Shown: piece after piece, positions 13,401 to 27,910 of the stretch
How positions within the stretch are numbered: position 1 is the stretch's first letter
How the letters are laid out: the number at the start of each line of letters is the position of its first letter
NCBI RefSeq assembly: GCF_001039355.2
Contig: NW_019775575.1
Span: forward strand, 186,001-250,000
Direction: 5' to 3'
From: Lingula anatina
Taxonomy: Eukaryota > Brachiopoda > Lingulata > Lingulida > Lingulidae
Length of the DNA: 64,000 nt
Notes under the pieces: model-generated
What the model saw: the letters and a program-made list of their open reading frames with translations, nothing else
Databases searched by the model: none
What the model was told of the DNA's origin: nothing
Program-made: the position numbers and the translations under genes

Positions 13401-16400
13401 CTAATTTGAAATTCGTTTCATCTTTTGTGGCATTTTTATTGTAAATATGTATTTAATACTCATAGATTTGTGGATGATCAGCATCTTTGACCTTTATCTC
13501 TATAAATTTTTGCTATTTTTATTTCCTCTAACTGTCCTTGACATATTACTAATAGTTGTGTTGTGAAAATTAACTGCTTACCCACCATATATAGAAATCT
13601 AAGGAGAATCCAAATTCCAGACAGTTTTAAGTTATTTTATGTAATAATCAGATTAGTTTTATCCATGCCTTATGTGTTGATTTGTGGGACCATAAGTATC
13701 ATTCTAACTAAAAAAAAATGACCCTTTCTTTGTGTAGAATTTTGGTCCATAAATGAACCATATACCAACACACCAATCATTCTTTTAATTTGTATTTGAC
13801 ATTGTGTACAGATATACTTCAGAAAGAATTTATTTATTATTGTAGTGCCAATTCTCCAGTACAGAATAAAATCTTTTCCAATTTATGTTATCTGTATTTT
13901 ACTAACTTTCGTCAAAAATCTTTTCTTTTCTATTACTTCACTTGCTAACCATATGGTAGAAAGTAATGACCAAAGCATGCTTAACATATATTAAATTCCA
14001 AATTACTATATGCCAACAATAATCAGTGCATCAGGAATAGCCATGTAGCTTATGTCTTCTGACTCTTCATGGTAAACTCCCCAAATAAAATCAATAAGAA
14101 GTTCACTACTTTCTTACCATGCTTAGCAGACTAAATGTTGTTTATTTACTTTCAACTGCTGTGAGTGGTAGTTTGTTGACTTTGCACTTTTACAGGTACT
14201 TCGGGTTCAGAAAAAAGATCTCGTACCTATAAACGCAGCTCCACTGACCATAAAGTGTATGAACACAATTGAACAAGGGTTGTATGTGTGAAGGGCATTT
14301 TGGGACATTTCTGCCAGATTTGAATACTTTGGAGAAATGTCATAGAAAGATAGTCGATCAATTTTTCTGTCAAAGCTCAAGAGGGTATATACACTCTTTT
14401 GTACATTTTAATGCTTTTGGTTCAGTTTTTGATTTGTCTTATACCTGAAGGAAAGATTGATAAAATTATCAGTAATTTGGTAATGTGGTGAGACAGAAAG
14501 AAGAGGAGCTAACTCCAGGCAGCACACCTAAATGAAGACTTGCTTCTCACTGGTCTATGTCATAGCCAGACAGACAGTTGGCAAAACAAGAGGGAATCAG
14601 CTGAACTTTGTTTGCCAATTTCAGACAGAACTTTCAGCAGGGAACATTATTTAGAAGTGGGCAATATCTCCTGAATTTGATCAAAATAGGCCTCTGTTAA
14701 TTGCTAATTTTGCAGAATCGTGACCATCTTTGATTTTGCTGTCATCACTTGGCTCATCCTGCCAGCAGGATAGCATAGCGCATAGCAGTATTTGTTGCGG
14801 GAGATAAAATGGGCTGCCTTGAAGAAAAAACCCAGCTGCTATTGAGGCAACTTCTTATGGTTGTGATTGGATATTTGCTTGTACGGCTGTTGCTGTATTC
14901 TTAGAGGGGGCTTCAGGTGCACTGTGTTCCTGGGCTTGTAGAGGAGGCAGTTTCTTTTCGCTGGTATTTACCAGTATTGTGTAATATGCCTTGAGTTAAT
15001 TTTTTGTTTGCTTTTGTTTTTTGTATTTTTCCTTTTGAATTTATTGTACCATATATTTTAATGGTTTTTTTAACAGATGGCTATCAAAGCTATAGTTGTT
15101 TGAAATTTAAGATTTATGTATCATTATAAAGTATGTGATAGAAAAATGTACTGGTGCTTCATTTGATGTACAGCCTAAGAATAGAGGCTAAATATTATAT
15201 ATAAGTACATTTTATAATACAGCAGTTGGTTCTAAAAATTGTTTGAAGTATAATATCTTTTTAATAGATAGTATATATTGCTGTCTTAGGAAACTTGCAT
15301 GGTTAGATCAAGATTACCTGTGCAAACTTCAAAGTTTGTGGAAGGTTCCATAGCAGGTACATTTGCAGGTAGATTTCATCTAAATCACTAAAAATAAGAC
15401 AACCACAGACAGGTGTGTTTATTTTTGTGCTATGAAATTGGCTCCTTTGGCATACTGCAGACCTCATGTGCTGAAAATGGAGGGTTTTATATTAAAACAT
15501 CTTATATAGCTTTTTCATAATGAATATTTTGAACCACAAACATCCTTTCCCATAATTCTTTCCACTTTTTGTCCCAGGTAACCAGGTAAACAAATACTGA
15601 TCAGGGAACTAATAAAAAATGATGGTGTTTCTTCTTTGGCATACCAGCATAATTATGTGTGGTTAGCACATCACTGGTTAGTGCGGGATAAACAATATTA
15701 TTGTGATTGATTGCTTTTTCTTTTTTTTTTATCAGTGACTTTAACACTGAAATGACAATGTTAAGATTGAATATCTTTAATTATGAAGCCAAAAAAAAAA
15801 AAAAAAAACTTATTTGATTGATTGGCCTTTCAGATTCAATACAATAAAAGTTTCTAGTTTCTAATTGATTTACCTGTGGTCTTGTTGATGAATTTTAATA
15901 GACCTTCACCTACTGCACAAAATGTATCTTGCTTATTGTTCCTAAATTTGTTGTGTTGCACCAGAGAAGTTCATTCCAATGCCCTGCACACTTGTACCTC
16001 CACTTTTTGTATATTGATTTCATTGTGTCATTGAATATTTGATATACTTCTTTGTGATACTTTTATTTGTTGAGATAAAATTTGAAAAAATGTATTGCTT
16101 TTCCAGTATTCAGTGTGTTTTTTAATGGATTCAGTAAAATCTGTATACACAAGTACGATTAGTTAAAATGCTTTAATTTTAAGCTGCTTTTGTGGAGTGA
16201 CAAGCTGATTATTTTGAGTTTCCTGAATAGTAACTTGTAGTTGACTTTTATGATGAAACACAGTATGAATATAATGAACTTAGGGGGTTTGTATGGCTTG
16301 GAATATTTAATTTGTTTGCTTTAAACTGTGTTTGCAGAAGTATATTTTCTGTTTGCTATGAACTTTATTGTGAGAAATATTTGCAGTCATTTTGCCGTTT

Positions 16401-16642
16401 ATAGAAAGTCAGTTTGATAGTAAGAAGCAGTGCCTCAACATTTTAGTGTTAGAAAACAAAAGCATGTTTTTCTTTTTAGTGCTATAGTCATAAGAAAGGG
16501 GGGAAAGAAACTAGGAGCTTCTTTAGTTCAAAAATGTGTTTCAGGGATAAATATTTGGATGTAGCTAATAGCACATAGTTTAATAAGTTACTTATTGAAA
16601 TATTTCCATTTATTTTTAGTTTGCTACAGCAGTCCAGTAAAT

Positions 16643-16697
<55 letters not shown>

Positions 16698-19600
16698 TTT
16701 TTGCATCTCATTTCCACGTGCCTGTATATCATATATACTTAAATTTTGATTTAGTGAAAGAAACCATGAAGTATGATTAGAAAGTATTTTTAAACTGTTA
16801 AATACCCATGTTATAATTCATATCAAAATAAAAATATCAGAAAGAAGACATTGTTTGATGCCATAATATTGCTTTTCTGGAAGAATGATGTTATTGCTTT
16901 TTTATGAATTGACACAAAATTTTGTTTTTCTGATTTTTTTTTACAAATAACTAACAGCATTGCCTGTGCAACAAGGTGTTTCAAAATTTTACTTCTAGTC
17001 ATTTCAGAAGTTGACTAACTAGTTTAAGATCTGTTTTTAGACTTTTTTGAGAGTTTAGGGCAGCATTTTTATTGGATTTATTTAGCAACGGTTTATTAGG
17101 CTTATTGAATTGAATTGGCAGGAAGTTAAGTTTTTGTTCACAATATCATATATCATAAAGTCTCTTATGCTGCTGTCATGTCTACCTTGGTCTAAGCTGC
17201 CACTTCCTTGGTATTAATGCTGTCCACCTGGAGCTATTAGCTGCACTTAAACGTGTCTTCTCCAAAAGTCTTCTCCAAAATTTCATCCACTTTGTCGAGT
17301 TCCCAGTTTTCTTCTCTTCCATGCATATGGTTAACTCATGGCCATATCCTGTCCTTTCCTGAACGTTGTCTTTCTTCATTCTGTTGCTTATACAAGTTTG
17401 TCAGAGTCCTTCACCAGTACATGTACACTGTCCTCATTCTGGTCATCTCTGAAACACATTTTCTACAGAGATCAACAGTAAGCCCAGTGCCAGTTTTTAG
17501 CTAACTTATGGTTGTATTAAACAGACAATAACTTCATGAAAACTTAATGCTGCTACTGTACATGTTTACCTTGAAGCTGCCATCACTGTTCTAATTGAAT
17601 GATCTGTGGAACAATAAGTAGCTATTAATGTTTTAGGAAATATATTGCTTGTCTATAAATAACGATGCACAGAAAAGTTATGCAAAAAACTACTTTTCCC
17701 AAAAATAGGCAAATTTGATAAAGGGTTTTTTTTTTGCAAGAAAAAAATGATAAAATTATTTATTGCCATAAATACAAATTCAGTCAAGGTTTTTCTAATG
17801 AGTAAGAATATGACACCATAAGTGTAAGTGTAGCAAATATAAACATCTAACTTGTCACAATTGCAATGACTTTCTTTTACATGTACACCCATTTTGGGGG
17901 TCATTTAACCATGATTCACTTATGCTAACCCATCTGGATAGAGAGGACATACGCACAGGTCTTAGTAAAAGACATGCTGTGACTCCTTAATTTTCATATT
18001 TCATTTTAATAATGGAAAAGAAACTGCTGATATAATAAAAATCAGATGGATTACTGAGTCAGTTTTGACAGATCTAAGATTTGTTGCAATTTGTGCTTCC
18101 CCCACCCCTCTGTCCCCCAATCCCTCCATTAATTGATCAAATATCCCCCTCCCCCCCTCCCATCAGTTCAAACACCTGTCTACATCCCTCTCAGTTATAT
18201 GTTGTGCAGCTATCTATTACATTTCCAGAATAGGACAGTTATAAAGGGCCTGATAACCTTTAATACCACATTTTTAACACGTGTAAGATCATTTCAGTTT
18301 GCATAAAATCATATCTCATGAAAGCACAGTTATAAAGGGCCTGATAACCTTTTATACCACATTTTTAACATGTGTAAGATCATTTCAGTTTGCATAAAAT
18401 CATATCTCATGAAAGCACATCCATATTATATTCTTGTTATACTTCATATCACTTGCCCCCCTATAAAAAATACTAAGTGCTGTCTTATGGGTGAATAGCC
18501 AAAAAAAAAAGTTTCTCTGGATACAAAAATAGCATCCTCTTGTGCAAAGAAAAAGTCATGCTCTTGTGATATTGCCATGAAACTAACTATTAATGTTTTT
18601 TTTTCAACTCCTCGTCTAGCTCGCTTGCAGTACTTGCGTACATCAGGTCTGTTTTTTCCTAAAATAAAGCACATGCTGTCTAACATTTGATGCACTTCAT
18701 TTGCTTGCGCACTCAGCCACGTCAATCTCCTATCACTCTTCTAGGGAAGACTGCATTAGCACTATGTAATAAAAGCTTTTCCTCTGAAATTAAGTGGGTT
18801 CAACATTTATCACCTGTGGAGCACTCCACTGGAAACTCTTTCAGATTATTTATTATTTTGAAATCCCTCTATATATAGATTGCGTTTTTAAAATTGTTCC
18901 AAAGAGAATAAGTCTTTTATCTTTTGATTGCATTTTGATGTTATGATTATGTATTGAATATGAGCTATGAAAATATGCCATAATGTCTGGTAAAAGGTTA
19001 TTTTTCTTATTAACTTCTCTACCTTTAAAGCACTTAAAATGCATGATGCTCTAAATCACAAAGATAACTGCTTATATTAACAAGAAGTTGTGGTGTGTCT
19101 TTGTAAACTAATAACTTTTTTACTTCATCTTGCTGCTGCTGATCTTCTTGCTTTTTGCATGACATTTCTCTCTCGAAGGTAAGAACCCTGGACGTAAATT
19201 TAGCCTACAGCCTCAGCATGAGAAGGAATTGGCTGAATTCCAAAAATGGCAGCAGACTCAACATGGGGAGGAAGATAATTCTCGGGGGTCGTCCTGTGCA
19301 CAGTGCCCTGCTTGCCATCCCAAAACCATCCTGATCCTTGCAGGAGAGAGTAATTTTCATTTCAATTTTGAACTTTTTTATTGGTAGAGATTCTCTCTAA
19401 TGTTATGTTGACATCTGAGGTTGTGAAGCTTTAAAAATTAAAAAAATTAAAATAAATCTCTCTGGCATTGTAATTGTATGTACCTCTATCTACAATATGT
19501 ATATAGGAAAAAAATAGCATAAAAAATTTTGACATTAAATGAAATTTATCTGGCAAATTCTTCATTGGAGCTTTTAAAGTACATTGCGACATTAACAGAT

Positions 19601-20218
19601 GTCAAATATGGCATTACACTTTCATGATTCTAAAAACTCAAACATGCACCTTGTATTTTAATTGGCTTGAATGATGACCAGCAAAGTAAAACTCCAGTCG
19701 TTCAAAGTGTTACTTTCATCAGGTAAAGTTCAAATATCATATATCCAGTAATGCGTGACAGAAATGTATGTACTTGAAAGAGATCATTCTTGTCAGGTGT
19801 TGGTTACAGGCATTACAAGGTGACATGTCTGGAAAACAGAAACTTGCATGTGGATTGAAATGCACTAATATGTTGACATTTTCCTGTTAATCCTTTTTTT
19901 CCTCTCGGTATTTTACTTTGAACTATGTTAGTCAGAAAATGCAGTTTTAAAACCAGGTGTTTTTTTTTTCTAGATAAGTATCATTGAAATAATATTTCAT
20001 ACTTGGAAGCAAGCTTCTTGTTTAAAATTTTCTGTACCGTTAGCTTACGGCCAACCTGGTCGAAGGCCTTCATACTCACGTCAGTCTGATGAAGGCCTTC
20101 GACCAGGTTGGCCGTAAGCTAACAGTAGGGAAAATTTTAGGCTTGTGTCTGAGAATTTTCATGTTTATCCAACAACCAAGCTAATGAACATTTTTGCTCA
20201 TGCTTCTTGTTGTTAATA

Positions 20219-20252
<34 letters not shown>

Positions 20253-23200
20253 GTGGCGGGGGGGGAGGGGATCATTCATTCATGTTGTTTAAATTGAATT
20301 ACATTGTATTACCATAGAAATGTGGGAAAGGAAGGTCTTGGTATAACTGCATTTTTCTCACTGAGATGGTTCATTTTAAAAGTCATTGCTTATTTATTGG
20401 AACACAATCAGATAAGATAAAGTGGATAAATCTTTGATGGGAAATTCTCTGGAAAAAGATTTTGATTGTGTTCTCCATACTCCTTGAAAATGGAATTTCT
20501 ATCTTTCATCTCTATTTTTTGAAATTGCACACAAACATTCTTAGTATTTGTGTTTTTCATATCTTAAAAAAAAGTCTGGGTGATCCAAATTGTTTGCAGG
20601 TTTTTTTGCCTAAGATAAAATGTATTTCCTTCATGAGATCTTCTTAATTGTCATTCATATAACATATTTGACTTGTGTGAAAATTAGCTGGTACTTAATT
20701 CCACTTTCTTTTTAGAAAGTGTCCTTAACCTTTAAGGTAGAGATGATACACATACTTACATCCTTTCAACCTTATTGTTCCCATCCACAATAACATTCAT
20801 CTATGCACTCCAACCTTCCCAAGAAACCTAAATTCAGGCTGGGATTAAAAAAAACTGTGATACATCTTCATAATATACGAAAAAATATTTCATGAAATAT
20901 TTACTTTAAAAAAATCTTTAGAATCAATTCAATAGTAACTTGCAGATCTGAAAAAATATCATGGTGAACTCCTAAGAAATCTTCTGCCAGGAATGGAAGG
21001 GAGAAGGTCATTGCTGGTTTATGTATAAATTCAGCAAATAAAAGAAACTTTTGAATAGAAATTCTTATGTGGAGATCACCAGACACCATGGCGTGTCTTG
21101 ACCACAGCACCTCCACTTGTACTGGCATATATTTATAGGCATGATGATTGAAATGGAGTGCTCACTTCAGCATCAACACCAGCACTTCATGTAACAGAAT
21201 AGATAGGCAATATGCACACCCACACAGGACCTAAGAATAAATAATTGTTATTATGAACTTTGTTGCATGTTTGGCTTAGAAATTATTCATAAACAAGCCG
21301 GTCATTTTTTCATCATAGTAAGTTAATTCGAAGAAGTTTGGTTCTTTGCTGATAGTGAATGGAATATATGCTGGGAAAGGCTTTCATAGCATGAGCTATT
21401 TTCTTTTAAAAGTAATAATTTAATTCAGATGATATAATTTTAAAAAAGCAGTACAAACTGCTTCTAATAACATGTTGATGAACAGACCCATCCAAAAAGA
21501 CCAAAAAAATATAAAGGAGCAAAGAATTTGCTATATGTATCATTCAAAAATAAATAAATAAGTAAATAAATAAATAAGATAAAAGATTTCTAAACTGAAA
21601 GAAATGTGAAACAAGGAAAAGATGTTATACAAATGATTGAATTCATGCAACAAAATGTAAATAGTGTTATCAAAACAATTTTTGAAAGTTACCCATGTCT
21701 GTCAGTCATCATGCAATTAGCTTCCACAAAATAACACAATATTTTGTCAACTTCTGTTACCAGCCTTAGCAGTCCAACAAGATCAGGCATATGGTGGAAA
21801 ACGGAGTCCTGACCACCGCCGTTCCTCTGTCTCACAGCCCATTTCACACAATCTATCATTCCCGGAAATCTACTCAGAGATTCAGAGGGAGAGACGGAAA
21901 CTGATGATTGAGGCTCATCACCAGCATTCGCAATCCCTCACTGACTCTGTAGGGAGTCTCAGTGGCAGCGAGGACGCCTATAAAGTTGATTGTAAATATC
22001 TGTTTTTATTCCTTTTCTTAGATAGACTCTTTTGATAGACTGTGATGTTGAATACTTTTTTTCTGCATGGAAGATAGTCACTGGTCCTGTGCACAATTTT
22101 GTGTACTTAATAGGGTAGATCATATATTATACTGTATGAGTAGAGATGTTAGTTAGGATGCACATAAGAGACATATATCAGAATTTGCATATAGTGAATT
22201 ACAGGGAAAAAACAGCCCAATCCATACTCTTGCTGTACATTTAACCTAAAATGCTTTATCAGTAATTCAGAAAAGCTTAGGTCACTTTGACTGTTGAATA
22301 GAAAGCTGGTTATTGAGGCTCATTAGCAGTGTAAAATATTTCATAAAAAAGCCAGTTATGCTTAGACAGTCTGAATCTCACACAGTAGAAGTAGTGACAT
22401 TCTAGGGCACATGTTCTAGTTGGATCAAAGATTTTAGTAAGGGGGAAGGGGCACAATAATAAAGGATATGAAGCAGTAGACACATTTTTTCATCTATATA
22501 TGTAGGGCAGAGGTTTGAAAAAATTGCTTGGTTTTGTCTCGCTTCCAAATTATGCTGCTTTTTATTAGGGGGTGAGGGTGAAGAAGGGTTTACCTTCAAA
22601 ACTAATGGTGGAAATATGCCCCTTTTGCCCCACCCACCCCACCTCACTCATAGTAAGGTATAGGTTCAGTGTGGCATGGAGATATTCATAAAGAATGTGT
22701 TAGGTGAGATTGCATTGAACTCTCCTACTGACACATTGATGACTGACTACATATGTACATAATTGCAGTAGCTGTTTATGCTGGTCAGATGAATAAGAAT
22801 ATGCTGCTTAATAGACTGGCATTTGATTATCTTTCATTTCAAGTTTCTACTAGTTTTTGATGAGATGTCATCTGTTATGACTTGTACTGGATCATTTTTC
22901 ATGTTGTGTGCTGTATGCTTCAGTGTTTTGTAATTCTCTACATCAAATTGCCATTTAGAATAAATCCTCTCTTTTTTTTCTGATCCAAACTGACCTTATA
23001 ATATACGATCTTGTGGCTTTGGAAAGTTAATTTGGAGAAGTTGAGTTGGTCAGGATAAAGAGAGGAAGTGTTGGTTGAAAGCTTGATTTGCATGGCTTTT
23101 ATGTTTTTTTTAAGGGGACAGTCACTGTGGCAAACTAGAGGCTCTGAGTACATGTAGATTGAGTGATGCCTCCTTCCCTTTACTCCCCTTGCTTACACTT

Positions 23201-26200
23201 TTTTTTGTTTGTTTTGTTTTGTTTTGTTTTCCTAAACCAGGGTTGCCAAAGCAACACATACAGTTCAACATATTTCCCATAATTCTGACTCCAGATTCTC
23301 TTTCAGATAGTTTTTTTTTCATTTTTTAGTTACATGATAACAACTAGCACTGCATTTTTGAAACTACATTTTTGGCAACTCTGGTACTCTTTTTAGGCTA
23401 CCCCTGCACTTTCCCCTCACACTCACTCCACTTTCCCCTTTTTTAGTTAGTTCATCACAACAGTCTAGAATTCGGCAGAGAATGGACAATCAAACCAAGA
23501 GCTTTTCGTTGGACAGCACCCTCGAATCTGACCTGGAATCTCAACATGAACAAGGTTCTCAAGAAAATGTTAAATTCAAATCTTATCGTTCTGGTTCACA
23601 GGAAGGTACGAGGGCATGTTTTTTCTGTTGCATTTGTAGTGTCTTATTTGGTTGATGTAAATACATATATGCAATGATGCCTTTTTTGTTTGATGATTTG
23701 ATTCTGTGCATCTAAGTTAATAAATATTTTGCATGAATCTTAACATATGGCATGATCACCTTTTATCTTTACTGTTATCGGTGAATTTGCTAAACTGACA
23801 TTTAACAATGAAAATGCAATTTTAAACAAGCTTTCTGTTTCTAATGACTTCAATTGTCATATCTTTTCTGTGTATATATACATATGCCCTGACTAATTTT
23901 AAATATTTTAACAAAATGTAACACCCAAAACAATCCTTGCATGACCATGTACCAGTTCTGATGAATTAAAAGTTAGATATACTAAAGTCAAATAAGATTG
24001 ATTTGAACCAGTCAAATAAGAATTGATATTGATATGCTGTGTAAAAAGAACAATTAAACCAAATTTTCCAATCAATCAGAAAAAGTGTTCTTCTCTTGGA
24101 TGTTTTTTATATATCTCTAAAGAATGTTTTTTACTATTTATGCTAGCAACTATTATATATACTTTACCTTCTGTCAACTATTCCGTATAATTTACCATAT
24201 TAATTCCTTTAAATTACCATCCTCAGTTGGATATATCAAATTACTCATAATTGCAATTTTTCTTGCATGTTTATCATGAAAATCTTTGAATGCTATTTGT
24301 AATATGGAAGAAAATATCATGAGTATATTTTAAGAAATGGTTTAGTAATGATAGAGGTGACAAACTGTTAGAATGTAGATTTAAAAACAGACTCACTTGT
24401 GTGCCTGATCAAAATAGTCACTTTATGATAAAGCTATAATCTCTGTAGTATACCACATAACTTTGCCCATAATTTTTTGTTTATTTTTTTAAGCTGCTAA
24501 TTTTGAAGAGCATTTCTCCTATTACAGCAGTAGTTAATATTGTTGCAGAATGAATCCTTTTTTTTTTGGTCAATCAGTTCTGCTTTTACACACTGACATT
24601 GGGACATGTGTTTCTGTTTCTTATAGCCTCTCGCGTTCTGTCTGCACCATATCTTGAGCAGAGTAACTATGGTGGCAGCCGACGACCACCCATGTTAAAC
24701 TCCAGGATGAAGAGCCAATCAGCTGATGAAAAAGCTGTTGCAAATTTAGCAGGGAGACGATGTTGTATGTTTTTATTATCTATTTATGTTTCTAGCTTGG
24801 CCCCATCTCCTTTTCCAGAATGCATGTTCGTGCCGCACGTCTTGTAGAAGATATTTTATCGAATATTGCTCTGTCTTCATGGTAAACTGTCTCCTGACAT
24901 CTTTTTTATCTGTGAACCTCTTCATTTCATGCTTGCTGGATTTTAATCATTTCCTACATTTGAAATCAGAGAACACATTCTAATACAGTCATATTCAAGC
25001 CACAACATGTTATTTGAAAGCATGTCAGTCTCAGTAAAAAAACACCTCAAGTTTGAAAAAATTGAAAATTGAAAGAATATTACCCAGATTTTAGAAGATG
25101 TGAACAGTTTATCTTAACACTTTGCATAGATTCAATTTCAGCTTAGTTTCTTAGTCTACAACACAAGTTTAGGCGCTAGGGCAAAGTTGATTGCTAATAT
25201 CTAATGTATATTTGGTAGACAGCCAAAATTCCATACATACCATTTAGATCTATCTTTATAAATACATGGCACATCTAAGCTAGAATCATAGGGCTTGATT
25301 CAAAATTAGTAATCATATCTATATTTCTGTGAATGCATGTATACATATACTTGTTTCTGACAATATGAGAAAAAATCATTTAGTCTGACTGTGTGCTGAA
25401 GTAAGTACTCAATTGGGTGTTATGAGCATTGAAATTAATTAAATTGAACCACATTTTCTTATGGATTGAAAGTGTTTCCCTAAAATGCCTGCAAGTACAA
25501 AGGGACATTTTGACCCCATTTCCATAGATTTTAGATCGATCTATCCCTGTGGGGAGTCTCACTAGATTACTGTCAGTTTAGCCAGCTTAAGCGTCTGTCC
25601 CGCCTACTGAAAGCTGTAAGGGAGTAATTAACTATGGCGCGCGCTCGGCTGACTGCAATTTAGCGTGAACCCCCAGGGAGTTAGGTCGATCTAAATCTAA
25701 ATCTCTGGATCAATCTAAATCTCTGGGAATGCACCCTTTGATAAAATACCCAATTTGTTTAACTTACAGTTTGTAGAAAGCAATCTGGAATATATATTAT
25801 TTACAAACAGCATTAATTAATAGCCTTACATGTAACTTAAACTACTAGCATACATGTAAATGGAAGCTTAAAGTTACTGAGCAAAATCATTTCTCTGCTG
25901 TTTTGTATATTTGCATTAATCATCATTGAATAGTTAGTAGCAGAGATACCAGTGAATAGATGATTGAATATCTAATCTAGTACATGGCAAATTTAAGGAT
26001 GGATTAAAAAACTTTGTGGTTACTTTATGATTTAATATTTAAATTTTAATTTAACATTTAATTTGAAAAATAAAAGGTATTCTTCCTATATGGGCTGAAA
26101 ATATATGGAAGCACCCTATATACAGTGAATCTGACTGTTACTCTAAGCTCTCTAACCATATACTGATATCACAGTTTGTAATTTTGTTGTTGCTGTTTGA

Positions 26201-27875
26201 TATTTGTCTGTCTCATAACCCTGATGTCGCAAACTAAATGTAATTGTAAGGTCAAATTGTTGTTTTGTCCCATTCTCTTGAAAACTTTGCCTTGGTACAG
26301 ACTGTATCTATTTATCTCTGTTCACCATTTTCCCTTCATTTAAAAAAATCCTCAATCCAAGTATATAATATTCATTTTAACATGATAATAGATTTCCTTC
26401 TATGTTATACTATAAATATCATTCCTAATTTATTACTGCTAAAATTATAAGTCTAGATAAAAATTTTAATTATGTCCCATGAGGTATACTATGCAGTTAT
26501 TAGTCTCGATATTTTCATGCATTATTTTTCTCCCCAAGCAATTACAAGACAAGATGCATCTGTGAAACCGTGTGGAGTTTCAGAAATACCTGGTGAGCAC
26601 ACAATGACATGTGCATGCTCCTCAGATCGTACTTGCACTTGTTCCCACATGCATGCAGTCAGACACGTATTGATATACATGTGTATGTATACATGTACAT
26701 GTTCACTCATCATAGGTATATGTTCTTATCAAGCTTAAGGATATATTTATATCCAAAGTGTTGGATGTCACAGATGTCTGCATACCATGACTGTAAATAT
26801 CAAATTCTGGAGCTTGCTGTAGTCTAGAGCAATAAATAGCATGACATTGTATATTTTTGTCTATTCTGTGTTGAAAGGTCATAATTAGTACAGCTAGATA
26901 TATTTCTGCAAATATGAGTATTCATAAATACTCATGGAATATAAGTAAACAATTTATTTCATGTTTATATTTCTTTTGTATTTCAAAATATGGCAGCTCT
27001 AGTTGGTGTTTTTATCAATTTGTATACAGCACTGACAGTGTATTTTTTTCTAATTTATTGTGATGTTTTTTATATATGTAAACATATATAATCTCAATTA
27101 GACTTAAAGTCACAGCCTTTAGACCTATCCACTTTTTTCAGGTTTTGAAAAATGTTAAGTTTAATGGATGTTCGTGGTCTTATTATTGCATCATTGACAG
27201 CATATTCTTCTGTGTCATCTAAGTGTAACAGTGGACGTGCTGACTAATGTATACCTCTTTCTGTCTGGAATGCTGATATAAACAAATATTTTAATAAAAT
27301 GATTGAAATGATATATACATGATAGCCTTTTAAAACACCCTGTAATACAGTTGTTACCCTCTAAAGCACAGATATAGTATACTGGTACATATGTGTTTTA
27401 GAGAACATACATGTATATGTATACTGGTACATACAGTGTACGTATATGTTCTCTAAAACACATGCATCAGTATACTATATCTGCTCTATTATTAATCTCT
27501 GTCTTATGTATGTATAATATATAAATCAGGGATGTGAGAAAGTAATGTGCATGGAATAATATACTGATGCAAATTGTCTTATGCATTCTTGGTGCCACAT
27601 AGAATTTCTCTGTTTCTGTTCTAGCACCAGGACCGCTGTTGGGTGCTAATGGCAGTCGCAGGCGCATTCCCAGGCTGAATGAGAGAATGAAAAGTTTTTC
27701 AATTGATGTACCTGATGCAGCCCATGTTATGTCTGATCCTGAAATCAGTAAAAGATCCAACAGTATGTTCTATGATAAGCCCATGTTCCTAACTGTCTGC
27801 ACAAATTACTGTCATATAATGTATCATAAAATGCTTATATTCTTGAATAGTTTATTTATTTATTAATTTATTAAT

Positions 27876-27910
<35 letters not shown>

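Larger units (their letters stand above)
14273..19178. other. STAC intron, or 3' UTR of the short isoform
   Basis: Long non-coding stretch. The first 1.6 kb could be 3' UTR of the isoform ending at 14272. It contains a TTTA microsatellite at 16641-16701, a C-rich tract at 18100-18170 and a 91-base tandem duplication at 18235-18416. A slightly GC-richer block at 17160-17500 has short open frames but no recognisable protein. Confidence 0.45.

Noticed and set aside
17160-17510. GC-richer block with 65- and 83-codon frames
   Set aside because: Looked like an exon or pseudogene fragment, but no domain, frame continuity or splice sites could be established.
20085-20118. Second hammerhead-like CTGATGA box in the 20 kb hairpin
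   Set aside because: The box simply lies in a perfect inverted repeat and no GAAA core follows at the right spacing.
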